DNA of 32,879 nucleotides from Polaromonas sp. (GCF_018780625.1 NZ_JADMJK010000122.1:1-32879); one strand, 5' to 3'; counted from the first letter of the stretch, positions 7,713 through 16,329 are shown. A program made the numbers and translations. The notes: a model not told the origin generated them from the letters alone.

Positions 7713-8533
7713 GCCGCCTCGGCCTGCAGGGCCGTCAGTTCGCGGCTGGCCTGCATCAGCCGGTTGCCCAGCGCCGCGGCCCTGGCCGTGCCAAGCCGGC
7801 TTTCGATGGCGCCTATGCTGATGGAGGCCACCGGGCGGTTGTTGGCATCGAACACCGGAACGCCCACTGCCCAGCTGCCCTCGATCACCAGGCCGGGCTG
7901 CGTGCAATAGCCCTTGTCGCGGGTCTCGCGGATCAGCTGCCAGAGCGTCTCGTCGGTGCAGCGCGGAAAGCGCTCTGCCCGCAGCGCGGCGTTGCGCGAC
8001 AGCACATCGGCGACCTCGACATCGGACAGCGCCGTCAGGATGGCGCAGGCGCCCGCGCCCACCCCCAGGGGCCAGCGGTCGCCGGGCTTGATGAGCTGGT
8101 TGCGAATCGGAAAATCGCCCTCATGGCGCGACAGGCAGATGCTTTCATAGCCGTGCAGCACGGTGAAAAAGACCGTGTCGCCCGACTCCAGCGCCAGCGC
8201 CCGCAGGATGGGCGCGGACAGGCGCTGCAATTCATAACTCGGCTCGGCGGCCAGCCCGACGGCAAAGGCCTCGGGCCCCAGGCGGTAGCAGCCCGAACTG
8301 CGGTCATGCAGCACAAAACCCTCGTCCACCAGGGTGCGCGTCAGGCGGATGGCGGTGGCCTTGTTCAGGTCCAGCCGCCGGCCAATCTCGCCCATGCGCA
8401 AGCCGCCGGGGCCAATGCGCGTGAGAAGGCGCAGCACCGACAAGCCGCGCCGCAAGGTCTGGGCGCCCGCGACTTCAATATGCGCAGGGGGAAGCGGTGT
8501 ATCGGGGGCCATGTTGTGGATTAAATGGTTCAT
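7709..8533 (-). CDS. IclR family transcriptional regulator
   Basis: 274-residue regulator with an N-terminal winged helix (about residues 25-85: TLRRGLSVLRLLTRIGPGG, MGEIGRRLDLNKATAIRLTR, LVDEGFVL) and a C-terminal IclR effector-binding domain (about 100-265; SGDTVFFTVLHGYESICL, the GVGAGACAILTAL turn, and AVGVPVFDANNRPVASISIGA). The start at 8533 is the first ATG; an ATG seven codons later is an alternative. It is divergent from the thiolase-ligase-TRAP operon and is most likely its regulator, since IclR proteins commonly control adjacent catabolic operons. The ligand is probably a pathway substrate or CoA intermediate; this is inference. Confidence 0.93.
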   Translation of the reverse strand: MNHLIHNMAPDTPLPPAHIEVAGAQTLRRGLSVLRLLTRIGPGGLRMGEIGRRLDLNKATAIRLTRTLVDEGFVLHDRSSGCYRLGPEAFAVGLAAEPSYELQRLSAPILRALALESGDTVFFTVLHGYESICLSRHEGDFPIRNQLIKPGDRWPLGVGAGACAILTALSDVEVADVLSRNAALRAERFPRCTDETLWQLIRETRDKGYCTQPGLVIEGSWAVGVPVFDANNRPVASISIGAIESRLGTARAAALGNRLMQASRELTALQAEAA

Positions 8534-8549
8534 ATTTCAAACTATGGAC

Positions 8550-8597
8550 TCGGGAAAACCCGAACCACTTGACTCACATAGTGAACCTGTTTTTATA
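8550..8597 (+). promoter_or_regulatory. promoter of the thiolase-ligase-TRAP operon with upstream dyad
   Basis: A -35-like TTGACT at 8569-8574 and a -10-like TTTATA at 8592-8597 are separated by 17 bp. Just upstream is a perfect dyad TCGGGAAAACCCGA at 8550-8563, placed like an activator site or operator between the divergent IclR gene and this promoter. Start of transcription would be about 8604, leaving a leader of roughly 115 nt before the proposed GTG start of the thiolase. Confidence 0.45.
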
Positions 8598-8718
8598 CAC
8601 CAAAGCGAATTCTCCGTGCCAGCAAGACGTGACCCCACTAAAGTTGCACGGCAAGCCCGACAAGCTGATCAGCAAACTTCGTCGAACAGTTCACATATTA
8701 AACCTTCAGAAAGCATTT

Positions 8719-9906
8719 GTGGCATCACCCCCCCAAGCACCGGTCCATATCGTGGGCTGGTCTCATTCGAAGTTTGGAAAATTTGACGGACTCGACAGCG
8801 AGACACTGATTGCCGACGCGGTGCGCGGTGCGCTGGCAGATGCCGGGCTGGAGGCCGCGCAGGTGGACTCGGTCATCATCGGCACCTTCAATGGCGGTTT
8901 TGTCCAGCAGGACTTCCCCTCGTCGCTGGCCATGAACGACCAGCCCGGGCTGCGCTTCAAGCCGGCGCTGCGCGTGGAAAACGCCTGCGCCACCGGCTCG
9001 GCGGCGATCTACACCGGCCTGCAGGCGATCCGCGCAGGCGCGGCCGACGTGGTGCTGGTGGTGGGCTACGAACGCATGAACGGACTGCCCACAGCGCAGG
9101 TGGGCGACGTGCTGCTCAAGTGCGCGTATGTCAGGGAAGAAACCTCCAGCGCCGGTTTTGCGGGCGTGTTCGCCGGCATTGCACAGAAGTATTTCGACGC
9201 CTACGGCGATGCCAGCGACGCGCTGGCGCGCATTGCCGCCAAAAATCACCACAACGGCGTATCCAACCCCTACGCGCATGTCCAGCGCGACCTCGGCTTT
9301 GAGTTCTGCAACACCGTCAGCGAAAAAAACCCGATTGTGGCGGGCCCGCTGCGCCGCACCGACTGCTCGATGGTCAGCGACGGCGCCGCTGCGCTGGTGC
9401 TGTGCAGCGATCGAATGCTAAAGGCCGGCGGCTTTCGCCGCGCGGTGCAATTCAGGGCCGCCCGGCAGGTCAACGATTACCTGCCGGTGTCGCGCCGCGA
9501 CATCCTGCGGCTGGAAGGCGCGCAGCACGCCTGGCAACGCGCGTTCGCCGAAGCCGGCTGCACGCTGGACGACTTGTCGCTGGTGGAAACGCACGACTGC
9601 TTCACCATCGCCGAGTTGCTGGAAGTAGAAGCCATGGGCCTGGCCGCGCCGGGCCAGGGCGCAGCCATCATTCGCGAGGGCCAGACCGAACGCGGCGGCC
9701 GCCTGCCGATCAATTTGTCGGGCGGGCTCAAAGCCAAGGGCCACCCGATCGGGGCGACCGGGGTTTCGCAGCATGTGCTGGCCGCCATGCAGCTGGTCGA
9801 CGAGGCTGGCGACATGCAGCTGCCCGGCGCCCGGCTGGCCGGCGTGTTCAACATGGGGGGCGTGGCCGTGGCCAACTACGCCAGCATTCTGGAACGCTCG
9901 GCATGA
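8719..9906 (+). CDS. thiolase family protein (SCP2-thiolase-like acetyl-CoA acetyltransferase)
   Basis: 395 residues from a GTG at 8719; the frame is open to 8497 but the extra N-terminus does not look conserved, and an AGAAAG stretch precedes this GTG. Thiolase features are VENACATGSAA with the nucleophilic Cys90, NLSGGLKAKGHPIGATG with the catalytic His, and a C-terminal NMGGVAVANYASIL in place of the CxG loop of classical biosynthetic thiolases, which is typical of the SCP2/SCPx-like subfamily. Such enzymes cleave or form beta-ketoacyl-CoA; many members act on branched or cyclic substrates. It is the first gene of the operon; its TGA overlaps the ATG of the acyl-CoA synthetase (ATGA). Confidence 0.88.
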   Translation: MASPPQAPVHIVGWSHSKFGKFDGLDSETLIADAVRGALADAGLEAAQVDSVIIGTFNGGFVQQDFPSSLAMNDQPGLRFKPALRVENACATGSAAIYTGLQAIRAGAADVVLVVGYERMNGLPTAQVGDVLLKCAYVREETSSAGFAGVFAGIAQKYFDAYGDASDALARIAAKNHHNGVSNPYAHVQRDLGFEFCNTVSEKNPIVAGPLRRTDCSMVSDGAAALVLCSDRMLKAGGFRRAVQFRAARQVNDYLPVSRRDILRLEGAQHAWQRAFAEAGCTLDDLSLVETHDCFTIAELLEVEAMGLAAPGQGAAIIREGQTERGGRLPINLSGGLKAKGHPIGATGVSQHVLAAMQLVDEAGDMQLPGARLAGVFNMGGVAVANYASILERSA

Positions 9907-11516
9907 ACACCGCCGCACCGGCCCACGCTGCCTTGTCCGGCATGCCGCAAGGGCTGCCGCAGGTCATGAACCTGGGCAACCTGCTGACGCAGACGGCCCG
10001 CAAATACCCCGACCGTCCCGGTTTTATCCAGGGCGACGCCACCTGCGCCTGGTCGCAGATCAATGCCCGCGTCGATGCGCTGGCCCACCACCTCCAGGCG
10101 CAGGGCATAGCCCCCGGCGACCGCATCCTGGTTCAGCTGGCCAACGGTCTGCCGCTGTTCGAATCGGCCTGGGCGGCCTTCAAACTGGGGGCCGTGTGGG
10201 TGCCGGTGAATTACCGGCTCACGCCGGCCGAGGTGGCCTACATTGCGAAATCCAGCGGCGCTGAAATGATGATCACGCAGTCCGCCTTCGATGACCATGT
10301 GGCGGCCGTCATGGCCGAATCGCCTGCCCTGCTGCGCGTGCTCAGGACCGACCAGCCGGCCTACGAGGCCATCGTGTCGGTGCACAGCGCGCCCTTTGAA
10401 ACGGCGGAGGTCAGCTACCACCATCCGCTGTGGTTTTTCTTCACCTCGGGCACGACCGGGCGGCCCAAGGCCGCCGTGCTGACGCACGGGCAAATGGCCT
10501 TTGTCGTGACCAACCACCTGGCTGACCTGCTGCCCGGCTTGCGCCATGACGAGGCCTCGCTGGTGGTGGCGCCGCTGTCGCATGGCGCCGGCATTCACGC
10601 GCTGGTCAACGTGGCACGCGGCGCGGCCAGCGTGCTCTTGCCCGGCGAAAGCCTGGACTGCGCTGCGGCCTTCCAGGCCATCGAAAAGCACCGCATCACC
10701 AACCTCTTCACGGTGCCCACCATCCTCAAGCGCCTGGCCGAAGACCCGGCTGCCGCGCGCTTTGACCATTCCAGCCTCAAGCACGTGATTTACGCGGGTG
10801 CGCCGATGTACAAGGCCGACCAGCAACGGGCGCTGGCCGCACTGGGCCCCGTGATCGTGCAGTACTTTGGTCTGGGCGAAGTCACCGGAAACATCACGGT
10901 GCTGCGCACCGACGAGCATCTGGAGGACGGCGGCGCACTGCTGGGCACCTGCGGCACAGCCCGCAGCGGCATGGAAGTGGCCGTGCTGGACGAGCAGTGC
11001 CGGCCGGTCGCCACGGGCGTGCAGGGCGACATCTGCACGCGCGGCCCCGCCGTGTTTGCCGGTTACTGGAACAACCCCGAGGCCACGGCGCAAGCGTTTC
11101 GCGGCGGCTGGTTTCATACCGGCGACCTGGGCACCATGGACGCGCGCGGCTTTGTCACCATCACCGGCCGTTCGTCCGACATGTACATTTCCGGCGGCTC
11201 CAACGTCTACCCGCGCGAAATCGAGGAAGCGCTGCTGACGCTGCCCGGCATTGCCGAAGCGGTGGTGTTTGGCGTGCCGGATGCGCAATGGGGCGAGTTG
11301 GGGGTGGCCGTGCTGGCCGCGCGCGACCCGCAAGCGCCGCTGGCGCCGGAACAGATACTGGCGCATTTGCAGCCGCTGCTGGCCAAATACAAGTGGCCGC
11401 GAACCATACAATTCTGGCCGTCGCTGCCCAAAAGCGCCTACGGCAAGCTGGTCAAGAAAGACATTCGCGCCGAGTATCTGCGCCGCCTTGAAAGCCGGCC
11501 GCAGGCGGCCGGCTAA
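9903..11516 (+). CDS. AMP-dependent acyl-CoA synthetase/ligase
   Basis: 537-residue member of the acyl-adenylate-forming superfamily. Seen: the phosphate-binding loop TSGTTGRPK at 181-189, the GLGEVTGN A5-like motif, the hinge region GWFHTGDLGTMDARGF, GSNVYPREIEE, and the C-terminal catalytic lysine in SAYGKLVKK (about K515). It activates a carboxylic acid to its CoA thioester using ATP. The fold family covers medium- and long-chain fatty acids and aromatic acids; substrate not deducible. ATG at 9903 overlaps the thiolase stop by 4 bp, so the frame that is open further left is not coding. It probably acts first on the acid imported by the TRAP system encoded next. Confidence 0.92.
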   Translation: MNTAAPAHAALSGMPQGLPQVMNLGNLLTQTARKYPDRPGFIQGDATCAWSQINARVDALAHHLQAQGIAPGDRILVQLANGLPLFESAWAAFKLGAVWVPVNYRLTPAEVAYIAKSSGAEMMITQSAFDDHVAAVMAESPALLRVLRTDQPAYEAIVSVHSAPFETAEVSYHHPLWFFFTSGTTGRPKAAVLTHGQMAFVVTNHLADLLPGLRHDEASLVVAPLSHGAGIHALVNVARGAASVLLPGESLDCAAAFQAIEKHRITNLFTVPTILKRLAEDPAAARFDHSSLKHVIYAGAPMYKADQQRALAALGPVIVQYFGLGEVTGNITVLRTDEHLEDGGALLGTCGTARSGMEVAVLDEQCRPVATGVQGDICTRGPAVFAGYWNNPEATAQAFRGGWFHTGDLGTMDARGFVTITGRSSDMYISGGSNVYPREIEEALLTLPGIAEAVVFGVPDAQWGELGVAVLAARDPQAPLAPEQILAHLQPLLAKYKWPRTIQFWPSLPKSAYGKLVKKDIRAEYLRRLESRPQAAG

Positions 11517-11552
11517 ACCTTTTCAGTTCACCATAAAACCAGGAGACATCTC

Positions 11553-12566
11553 ATGAACATCACACGTCGCAACTTACTGGCTGGCGCCAGCGCCACCGCA
11601 CTCGCCGCACCCTTCGGCACGGCCTTTGCCCAAAAGGCCGAGTTCACCGTCAAGTACGGCAACAACCTGCCGGTCACGCACCCGATGAACATCCGGGCCG
11701 CCGAAATGGCCGCCAAAATCAAGGAAGAATCCAAGGGCCGGATCGACTTCCAGGTGTATCCGAACAACCAGCTGGGCAACGACACCGACATGCTGTCGCA
11801 GGTACGCTCGGGTGCGCTGGACTATTTCACGCTGTCACCGCTGATTCTGGGCACGCTGGTGCCTGCCGCGCAGATCAGCGGCGTGGGGTTTGCATTCAAG
11901 GACTACACCCAGGTGTGGGCCGCCATGGACGGCGACCTGGGCGCCCATGTGCGCAAGCAGATCGCCGGCTCGTCGACGCTCTTTGCCTTCGAAAAGATCT
12001 GGGACAACGGCTACCGCCAGATGACCTCCAGCACCCGCGCCATCACCAAGCCCGAAGACCTCAAGGGCATGAAGATCCGCATTCCGCCCAGCCCGTTCTG
12101 GGTTTCCATGTTCAAGGCTTTCGAAGCCTCGCCGGCCACCATCAACTTTGCCGAGGTGTATTCGTCGCTGCAAACCAAGGTGGTCGACGCCCAGGAAAAC
12201 CCGCTGGCCATCATTGCCACGGCCAAGCTCAACGAGGTCCAGAAGTTCTGCTCCATGACCAACCACATGTGGGATGGTTTCTGGTTCCTGGGCAACAAGA
12301 AATCGTTCGAGCGCCTGCCTGCGGACCTGCAGGCGATTGTCACGCGCAACGTGAACGCGGCCGGCCTGAACCAGCGCGCCGACGTCAAGACGCTGAACGA
12401 CAACTTGCAGGCCGACCTCAAGGGCAAGGGCATGGTCTTCAACAACGCCGAAGCCGAGCCGTTCCGCGCGAAGCTGCGCTCGGCCGGCTTCTACGCAGAC
12501 TGGCACAAGAAGTTTGGCGACGAGGCCTGGGCCGTACTGGAAAAATACACCGGCAAGCTGGTTTAA
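11553..12566 (+). CDS. TRAP transporter substrate-binding protein (DctP type)
   Basis: 337-residue periplasmic receptor. The signal peptide MNITRRNLLAGASATALAAP with cleavage near TAFA-Q contains a twin-arginine-like pair, so Tat export is possible. The mature part is a DctP-fold protein: FTVKYGNNLPVTHPMNIRA, MLSQVRSGALDYF, the MKIRIPPSPFWVSMFKAF segment including the conserved arginine that pairs with the substrate carboxylate, and VVDAQENPLAII. TRAP receptors bind organic acids and deliver them to a sodium-driven QM permease. It follows the ligase by 36 bp with an AGGAGA ribosome site, and the two permease genes follow directly. Confidence 0.95.
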   Translation: MNITRRNLLAGASATALAAPFGTAFAQKAEFTVKYGNNLPVTHPMNIRAAEMAAKIKEESKGRIDFQVYPNNQLGNDTDMLSQVRSGALDYFTLSPLILGTLVPAAQISGVGFAFKDYTQVWAAMDGDLGAHVRKQIAGSSTLFAFEKIWDNGYRQMTSSTRAITKPEDLKGMKIRIPPSPFWVSMFKAFEASPATINFAEVYSSLQTKVVDAQENPLAIIATAKLNEVQKFCSMTNHMWDGFWFLGNKKSFERLPADLQAIVTRNVNAAGLNQRADVKTLNDNLQADLKGKGMVFNNAEAEPFRAKLRSAGFYADWHKKFGDEAWAVLEKYTGKLV

Positions 12567-12578
12567 AGGACCGCCAAG

Positions 12579-13196
12579 GTGAACAACAAAGTTGCGACGA
12601 CGCCGTCCATAAAACCGTTTCCCCCTGCCCCTTCGGGGGCAGCCAGCGCCCTGCAGGCGCGCGCCAGCACCGCCCGGCCGCTCGGTCCGCTGGCGCGCGG
12701 GCTGATCCAGCTGGACGACGCCGTGGGCACGCTCGAAGACTGGTTCCTGGTCGCCGCGCATGCGGCAATCGCCGGGCTGGTGTTTGTGGGTGTCCTGGTC
12801 CGCTACTTCTGGAACGACCCGCTGACGTGGGACCAGGAAGTGATTGTTGCCTTGTTCACCTGGCTGATGTTCATTGGCGCGGCCGCTGCCATCCGGCACC
12901 GGATGCACATTCGCGTCGATCTGGTGGGCGGCCTGTTCAAGCGCCCGTCGTTCAGGTTCGTGACCTGGATCAACGTGGCGCTAGGTGCCGCCGCCGTGGT
13001 GGCACTGCTGTGGTCGGCCACGGTCAACTTCACCGAAGTGCTGGGCGCCTTGACACCCATGCTGGAAATGTCGCAGGGCGTGCTCGACGGCGCCTTGCCA
13101 GTCGGTCTGGCGCTGCTGCTGCTGCACATGGCCCGCATCCTGGTCGAACACGGCGCTGCGGCCGTCTTCGCGGGCGAACTTGAATCTCTCCAGTAG
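12579..13196 (+). CDS. TRAP transporter small permease (DctQ type)
   Basis: 205-residue membrane protein with an unusually long, Ala/Pro-rich N-terminal extension (about 45 residues) before the first of four membrane segments: DWFLVAAHAAIAGLVFVGVLV, VIVALFTWLMFIGAAAAI, INVALGAAAVVALLWSATV and the C-terminal GALPVGLALLLLHMARIL. The RxRMHIRVDLV motif after helix 2 is typical of DctQ. The start is a GTG 12 bp after the receptor gene stop, with AAGG in the overlap of the two; a start further inside cannot be excluded and would remove the odd extension. It forms the membrane complex with the large permease. Confidence 0.92.
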   Translation: MNNKVATTPSIKPFPPAPSGAASALQARASTARPLGPLARGLIQLDDAVGTLEDWFLVAAHAAIAGLVFVGVLVRYFWNDPLTWDQEVIVALFTWLMFIGAAAAIRHRMHIRVDLVGGLFKRPSFRFVTWINVALGAAAVVALLWSATVNFTEVLGALTPMLEMSQGVLDGALPVGLALLLLHMARILVEHGAAAVFAGELESLQ

Positions 13197-13206
13197 GAAA
13201 CCTACC

Positions 13207-14475
13207 ATGCTTTTTCTGGCTCTGGGCTTCACCGCCCTGCTCATCCTCGGCTTGCCGATCTTTCTGGCAATGGCCGGCTCGGCGATTGCCGTTATCGGCA
13301 CTGGCGACATTCCGCTGGGCGTGGTCGCACAGCGCATCAGCGCCGGCGTGCAGTCGTTCCCGCTGCTGGCGGTGCTGCTGTTCACCCTGGCCGGCGCCCT
13401 GATGAACGAATCAGGCATCAGCGACCGGCTGTTTGCGCTGACACGCGCCTTCGTCGGCCACATCCGCGGCGGGCTGGCCCAGTCCGTGGTGATCAGCAAT
13501 GTGTTTCTTTCAGGCATCTCGGGCTCGTCGGTGGCGGACTGCGCCGCATCGGCCCGTATTTTTGTGCCGCAGCTCACCAAGGCCGGTTGCGGGCAGGGCT
13601 TTGCCGCCGCCCTGTGCGCCGCGTCGTCGTCGATGGGGCCCATCATTCCGCCGTCCATCCTGATGGTGATTTACGCCTGGCAGGCCAACACCTCGCTCGG
13701 CGACCTGTTCTGGGCCGGCATCATCCCGGGCCTGGTGATGGCCGTGTGCATGATGATCGTGGTCGCCATCATTGCGGCCAAGCGGAATTTTCCCAAGGAT
13801 GGCGGCATGTCCAGCGCGCGCCTCTGGATCACGTTCAAGGAAGCCTTCTGGGCGCTGATGATGCCGGTGCTGATCCTGGGCGGCTTTCGCGCCGGTGTCT
13901 TTACGGCCACTGAAATTGCAGGTGTGGCTGCCGCCTACTCGTTCGTTGTCGGCGCGTTCTTTTACCGGACGCTGTCGTTCAAGGCCCTGCCGCGAATTTT
14001 GCGAACCACCGCCATGGAAACAGCCGTGGTCCTCATCATCGTGGCCGCGGCTGCCCCTTTCAGCTGGATCCTGGCCGTCGAGCAGGCGCCCCAAATGCTG
14101 GTGCAGGCGATCAAGGGCCTCACGTCGAATCCCTGGGTGCTGCTGCTGATTCTGAATGTTGCCCTGCTGCTGCTGGGCATGGTGATGGAATCGATTGCGA
14201 TCATGATCATCCTGGTGCCCATCCTGTTGCCCGTGCTGACCGCCTTCGGCATAGACCTCACGCATTTCGGCATTGTGCTGCTGATCAACCTGGTGATTGG
14301 CCAGCTGACGCCGCCGGTGGGCGTGCTGCTGTTCGTGGCCGGCTCGGTCTCGCGCACCAAGCTGTCGGACATCATTCGGGAGATGAAGCCGTTCTACGTC
14401 GCGCTGATCGGCGCACTGGCACTGGTGACCTACATCCCTGCGTTGTCGCTCTGGTTGCCGAGCGTCTTCAAGTAG
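13207..14475 (+). CDS. TRAP transporter large permease (DctM type)
   Basis: 422-residue polytopic membrane protein (about 12 hydrophobic segments), the sodium-coupled transport subunit of the TRAP system. DctM signatures include GLPIFLAMAGSAI near the N-terminus, SGISGSSVADCAASARIFVPQL, the AASSSMGPIIPPSILMVIY motif and the C-terminal GQLTPPVGVLLFVAGSV. The ATG at 13207 is chosen because AGGA lies 8 bp upstream; the frame could start at a TTG at 13180 inside the small permease gene. It is the last gene of the rightward operon and converges with the ABC ATPase gene across 36 bp in which no strong terminator was seen. Confidence 0.95.
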   Translation: MLFLALGFTALLILGLPIFLAMAGSAIAVIGTGDIPLGVVAQRISAGVQSFPLLAVLLFTLAGALMNESGISDRLFALTRAFVGHIRGGLAQSVVISNVFLSGISGSSVADCAASARIFVPQLTKAGCGQGFAAALCAASSSMGPIIPPSILMVIYAWQANTSLGDLFWAGIIPGLVMAVCMMIVVAIIAAKRNFPKDGGMSSARLWITFKEAFWALMMPVLILGGFRAGVFTATEIAGVAAAYSFVVGAFFYRTLSFKALPRILRTTAMETAVVLIIVAAAAPFSWILAVEQAPQMLVQAIKGLTSNPWVLLLILNVALLLLGMVMESIAIMIILVPILLPVLTAFGIDLTHFGIVLLINLVIGQLTPPVGVLLFVAGSVSRTKLSDIIREMKPFYVALIGALALVTYIPALSLWLPSVFK

Positions 14476-14511
14476 CAGGAAACGCGATCAGGATGTCACA
14501 TCAGCCCCGGT

Positions 14512-15207
<696 letters not shown>

Positions 15208-15309
15208 GCTTTCAGGCTATTGTGCTTGCACCAACCCGGCGAGCCACCAGAAAATCGTCAACGGTGAAAATGAGGGCAATTCCCCGACCCCCTGCCCCCC
15301 CCTGACCCT

Positions 15310-15720
15310 ATGGCCCCTGACCAGCCCGCTTTCCTCCTGCGCACCGAATGCCCGCCCGGCGCCTGCAACTGCGGGCGCGATGCCCTGCTGGCCAACCCGG
15401 CTGGCGACTTGCGCGTGCTGCGACTGACCCGCGAGGACGAGAAGCGGCTGCTGCAACGGCTGGAAAATGTGCGCAGCCTGGCAGATTTGCAGCATATGCA
15501 GGACCGGATGGCGCAGCAGGTCGGCATCCGCCTGAGCATCCAGGCCAGCGCCAAGGAAGTCCGCAGCCTTCGCGGCATCACGATCCTGGTGCACGAACAG
15601 CCCGGCCTGTGCCGAAAAACCCGCCAGGCCATCCCGGCAGCCATCAAGCGCAGCCTGGAGCAGCGGCCGGAGATTGCTTATGAGATTTTGAACGTTGGAA
15701 GCTTGTTTGAGGGGGCGTGA
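15310..15720 (+). CDS. conserved small protein with N-terminal cysteine motif, function unknown
   Basis: 136-residue soluble protein. The N-terminus holds TECPPGACNCGRDALL, with three cysteines (C-x4-C-x-C) that could bind a metal, then a basic helical stretch RLTREDEKRLLQRLENVRSLADLQ and a C-terminal half predicted to be mixed alpha/beta (VRSLRGITILVHEQPGLCRKTRQAIPAAIKR). I have a weak memory of similar proteins in Comamonadaceae carrying the misleading name ribosomal protein S3AE; that name should not be trusted. It diverges from the ABC ATPase gene across 102 bp that show nothing distinctive. Base composition matches the host genes, unlike the cassettes to its right, so it probably marks the left edge of the relic integron. 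Confidence 0.75.
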   Translation: MAPDQPAFLLRTECPPGACNCGRDALLANPAGDLRVLRLTREDEKRLLQRLENVRSLADLQHMQDRMAQQVGIRLSIQASAKEVRSLRGITILVHEQPGLCRKTRQAIPAAIKRSLEQRPEIAYEILNVGSLFEGA

Positions 15721-15749
15721 GGCGGCCCGTTTGCAAGCATACGTTTTGA

Positions 15750-15777
15750 TAGGCCGCGCCTTCGCAGCGTTGGCCTA
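15750..15777. repeat. inverted repeat after the HigA-like antitoxin (terminator or decayed attC)
   Basis: Six-base arms TAGGCC and GGCCTA around a 16-nt GC-rich interior. The right arm contains the stop codon of the HigA-like gene. It sits where the attC site of the last cassette should be, but the canonical RYYYAAC/GTTRRRY ends are not both recognisable (the nearest leftward-reading candidate is GGCCAAC), and no T-run follows. Status left open. Confidence 0.4.
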
Positions 15778-16074
15778 CACGGGTTGGGCGGTGAACTTGA
15801 CCCCAAGCGCGCGCGCAACCTTCATAACGGTATCGAAACGAGGTTTCGCACCGGGCGCAAGCGCTTTGTAAAGGCTTTCTCGACCGAGACCGGCATCCTT
15901 TGCGACTTGCGCCATGCCTTTAGCGCGAGCCACATCACTAAGGGCTAAAAGAAGAAGATCAGGGTCATTTGTTTCAAGAACAGCGGTCATGTACTCAGCA
16001 ATGGCCTCATCGTCGTTCAGATATCGTGCAGCATCGAACTCAATAAGTTTCATTGGGGCGAGGGCTTTAGTCAT
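15775..16074 (-). CDS. HigA-like addiction module antidote protein
   Basis: 99-residue antitoxin of the HigA-like group that partners HigB-like (RelE-fold) toxins. The N-terminal part (FDAARYLNDDEAIAEYMTAVLE) is the acidic helix typical of this family; the C-terminal half is a helix-turn-helix: ALSDVARAKGMAQVAKDAGL, GRESLYKALAPGAKPRFDTV, MKVARALGVKF. It neutralises the toxin and represses the operon. Its ATG overlaps the toxin stop (ATGA), so translation is coupled, with the toxin first. GC content is lower than in the host genes, in line with cassette origin. Confidence 0.88.
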   Translation of the reverse strand: MTKALAPMKLIEFDAARYLNDDEAIAEYMTAVLETNDPDLLLLALSDVARAKGMAQVAKDAGLGRESLYKALAPGAKPRFDTVMKVARALGVKFTAQPV

Positions 16075-16295
16075 AGATCATCTCCGAGTTCAGAGGCAAG
16101 CTTCACTGCGCGACGAATATCTCGCTTCTGAGTTGACTTGTCGCCTGCATTAAGTAACACCACAATCACTCGGCCACGACGAACGAAGTACAACCGATAG
16201 CCAGGTCCATAGTGAACACGCAATTCGGAAACTTCGCCTTCAATTGGCTGCCAGTCACCTAAACTGCCAGCTTCCGTTTGGCGAATGGCGAACAC
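16071..16295 (-). CDS. HigB-like (RelE superfamily) toxin with internal deletion
   Basis: 74 residues from a GTG at 16295 (MFAIRQTE...). The C-terminal two thirds match the addiction module killer family well: GEVSELRVHYGPGYRLYFV, then RRGRVIVVLLNAGDKSTQKR and DIRRAVKLASEL. Family members are usually about 95-100 residues and read M-x-x-I-x-x-TE, then a helical stretch with W-L and LRD/R motifs, then GNLGD. Here QTE runs straight into AGSLGD, so roughly 25 residues (the first two helices) are missing in frame. The toxin may be inactive or altered. An in-frame stop lies just upstream and the -10 element touches the start, so a longer N-terminus is not available. Catalytic arginines of the C-terminal part seem to be kept. 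Confidence 0.72.
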   Translation of the reverse strand: MFAIRQTEAGSLGDWQPIEGEVSELRVHYGPGYRLYFVRRGRVIVVLLNAGDKSTQKRDIRRAVKLASELGDDL

Positions 16296-16300
16296 GACCA

Positions 16301-16329
16301 ATTGTATTCAATCGGATACAAACAGTCAA
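16301..16329 (-). promoter_or_regulatory. promoter of the HigB/HigA-like cassette
   Basis: On the minus strand TTGACT (16329-16324) and TACAAT (16306-16301) are separated by exactly 17 bp: five of six matches to consensus in each. Transcription would start at about 16295-16294, which is the proposed GTG start codon itself, so the mRNA would be leaderless. Confidence 0.7.

Noticed and set aside
9402..9902. Extension of the acyl-CoA synthetase frame 167 codons upstream of 9903
   Set aside because: The extension overlaps the thiolase gene in another frame and has an Arg/Ala/Gly-rich composition; the ATG at 9903 in the ATGA overlap gives a normal ligase N-terminus.
15750..15777. Calling the inverted repeat after the HigA-like gene a third attC site
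   Set aside because: The core boxes RYYYAAC and GTTRRRY are not both present and the element is shorter than known attC sites, so it is listed only as an inverted repeat.
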